A DNA stretch of 64,000 nucleotides from positions 3,460,013 through 3,524,012 of the forward strand of contig CAJINV010000008.1 in assembly GCA_905178155.1 (NCBI GenBank), given 5' to 3'. This stretch comes from Amoebophrya sp. A120. Its lineage: Eukaryota > Sar > Dinophyceae > Syndiniales > Amoebophryaceae. Positions 63,188 through 64,000 of this stretch are shown piece after piece. Under the pieces are notes generated by a model. The model worked only from the letters and a program-made list of their open reading frames with translations, was not told the DNA's origin and did not search any database. The position numbers were made by a program, and so were the translations under genes. The stretch's first letter is position 1, and every line of letters begins with the position of its first letter.

Positions 63188-64000
63188 GTAAGGTCGCTGT
63201 GCTGGTGGTCGTAGTTTTTCAACAAACGCAGACAACCGAATTCAAACAGTGAAGTAGACTCCGTGCATAAAGCATACTAGGGACAACCAAAACTTCCTCT
63301 TTCTCCGGTCCAATGTAAGGTTGCGTTTCACACATGTTGACGGAGGAGACATTATTATATTTGATATCTACAGGTTTTTTTACGCTGCTTCTTGATTTGC
63401 TGTGCTGCGGGTACGTCCGCTATTACAGCGACAATATTGGAAAAGAGAATAGAAATTCAAATAGTTAAGAGCAGAGCTACTCACTTGAACTTACGAAGTA
63501 CACTCTTTGTAAAATCCAGATCCGCCTGCGCTCAATAATTGTCTTTTATTTTCACGATTTCTGAACAGACACAACAGGTTTCATCATGACCCCTGGTTAC
63601 TTCGCAACGTGAACGCAAAGCAATTTCTAGTATCTACCACAGTCAGAAGAAGGTAAGAACAAGAGAATCAAGAGGCGGAAACAAGCAATTTGAGCACCGT
63701 TTTTAGCCGAAATTTTCATTGCAGAAAAAAATGTATCATTCTGATATTTTTGTTATGGTTTTTTCGAAAAACGCGTAGTACATCTTCGAGAGACAATTTC
63801 GTTGAACCCATCAACGACATAGAGCGTGAAAGTGACAAAACGAGAGCAAAAGAAAGGACAAAGTGCGACGAAAAGTAGAGAGACGAGGTACAGAGAGGAA
63901 CGGCCTGCCCTGCAAGCAGTGCCTTCTCAATACACTTTATCGGTTATGAATGGAAATCGATTTATTTTGTGAAAGTCGCCGCATGTTGTATGTGAAAATT
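63188..64000. other. 3' flank, no gene seen
   Basis: AT-rich sequence to the window end. The ORF near 63690-63878 is short and featureless; the next gene's leader may begin here. Confidence 0.4.

Noticed and set aside
1-64000. Bacterial features such as operons, ribosome binding sites, CRISPR arrays or insertion sequences
   Set aside because: Genes have introns and eukaryote-only families (kinesin, PRP4, LOR). No regularly spaced repeat array exists.

Overview
The window looks like nuclear DNA of an alveolate, most likely a dinoflagellate and plausibly a parasitic syndinian of the Amoebophrya type. This rests on three observations and is inference, not a database match: every supportable gene lies on the + strand across 64 kb, the proteins are rich in Q/S/T/A low complexity, and most introns are short transposon-like units without GT-AG ends. 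I model 17 genes, two of them weak.

Region by region: 1-4860 is a large unrecognised protein with an open 5' end. 5885-10839 is a multi-exon protein with a hydrophobic N-terminus, interrupted eight times by transposon-like introns. 11427-13549 is an unrecognised protein. 14029-16656 is a secreted calcineurin-like metallophosphoesterase. 18213-27329 holds two tandem paralogous two-transmembrane, coiled-coil proteins, each preceded by a low-complexity ORF. 28180-33415 is a C-terminal-motor (kinesin-14-type) kinesin. 34357-37971 is an RS-rich protein. 38612-39706 is a GNAT acetyltransferase. 40530-42380 is a small SAM-dependent methyltransferase. 43523-46247 is a pentameric ligand-gated ion channel of the cysteine-less 'pro-loop' kind. 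47033-50200 is an EXO1-type nuclease. 50854-53358 is a TPR protein. 54511-60129 is the U4/U6 snRNP WD40 protein PRP4. 61386-63187 is a LURP-one-related (LOR) protein.

The main result is a system of about 26 introner elements. Nearly all begin TAT and all end ATA or close to it, carry inverted terminal repeats, and typically measure 150-350 bp. Eighteen are flanked by a perfect 5-bp target-site duplication. Removing each element plus one copy of the duplication restores the reading frame: the spliced coding length is a whole number of codons for every gene checked, and conserved motifs rejoin (for example PRP4 LKGH|EDR and LQAH|SKC). None of the 18 perfect cases can be cut with GT-AG ends while keeping a single duplication copy. 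Copies of family A occur in both orientations. Ordinary GT-AG introns sit beside them in the same genes, so two intron classes coexist.

A second-level event lies in PRP4. The family-A element at 56996-59831 was itself hit by a 2555-bp insertion (57159-59713) with a 15-bp duplication, no inverted ends, a 474-codon lysine/glutamate-rich ORF and a hairpin- and repeat-rich 3' part. Other points of note are an in-frame TAG inside an otherwise conserved paralog (20485-20487), near-coincident introner insertions of different families in the two paralogs, and several 24-60 nt micro-exons made by neighbouring introners.

Coordinates come from hand reading and may be off by a base; exon models have no transcript support.
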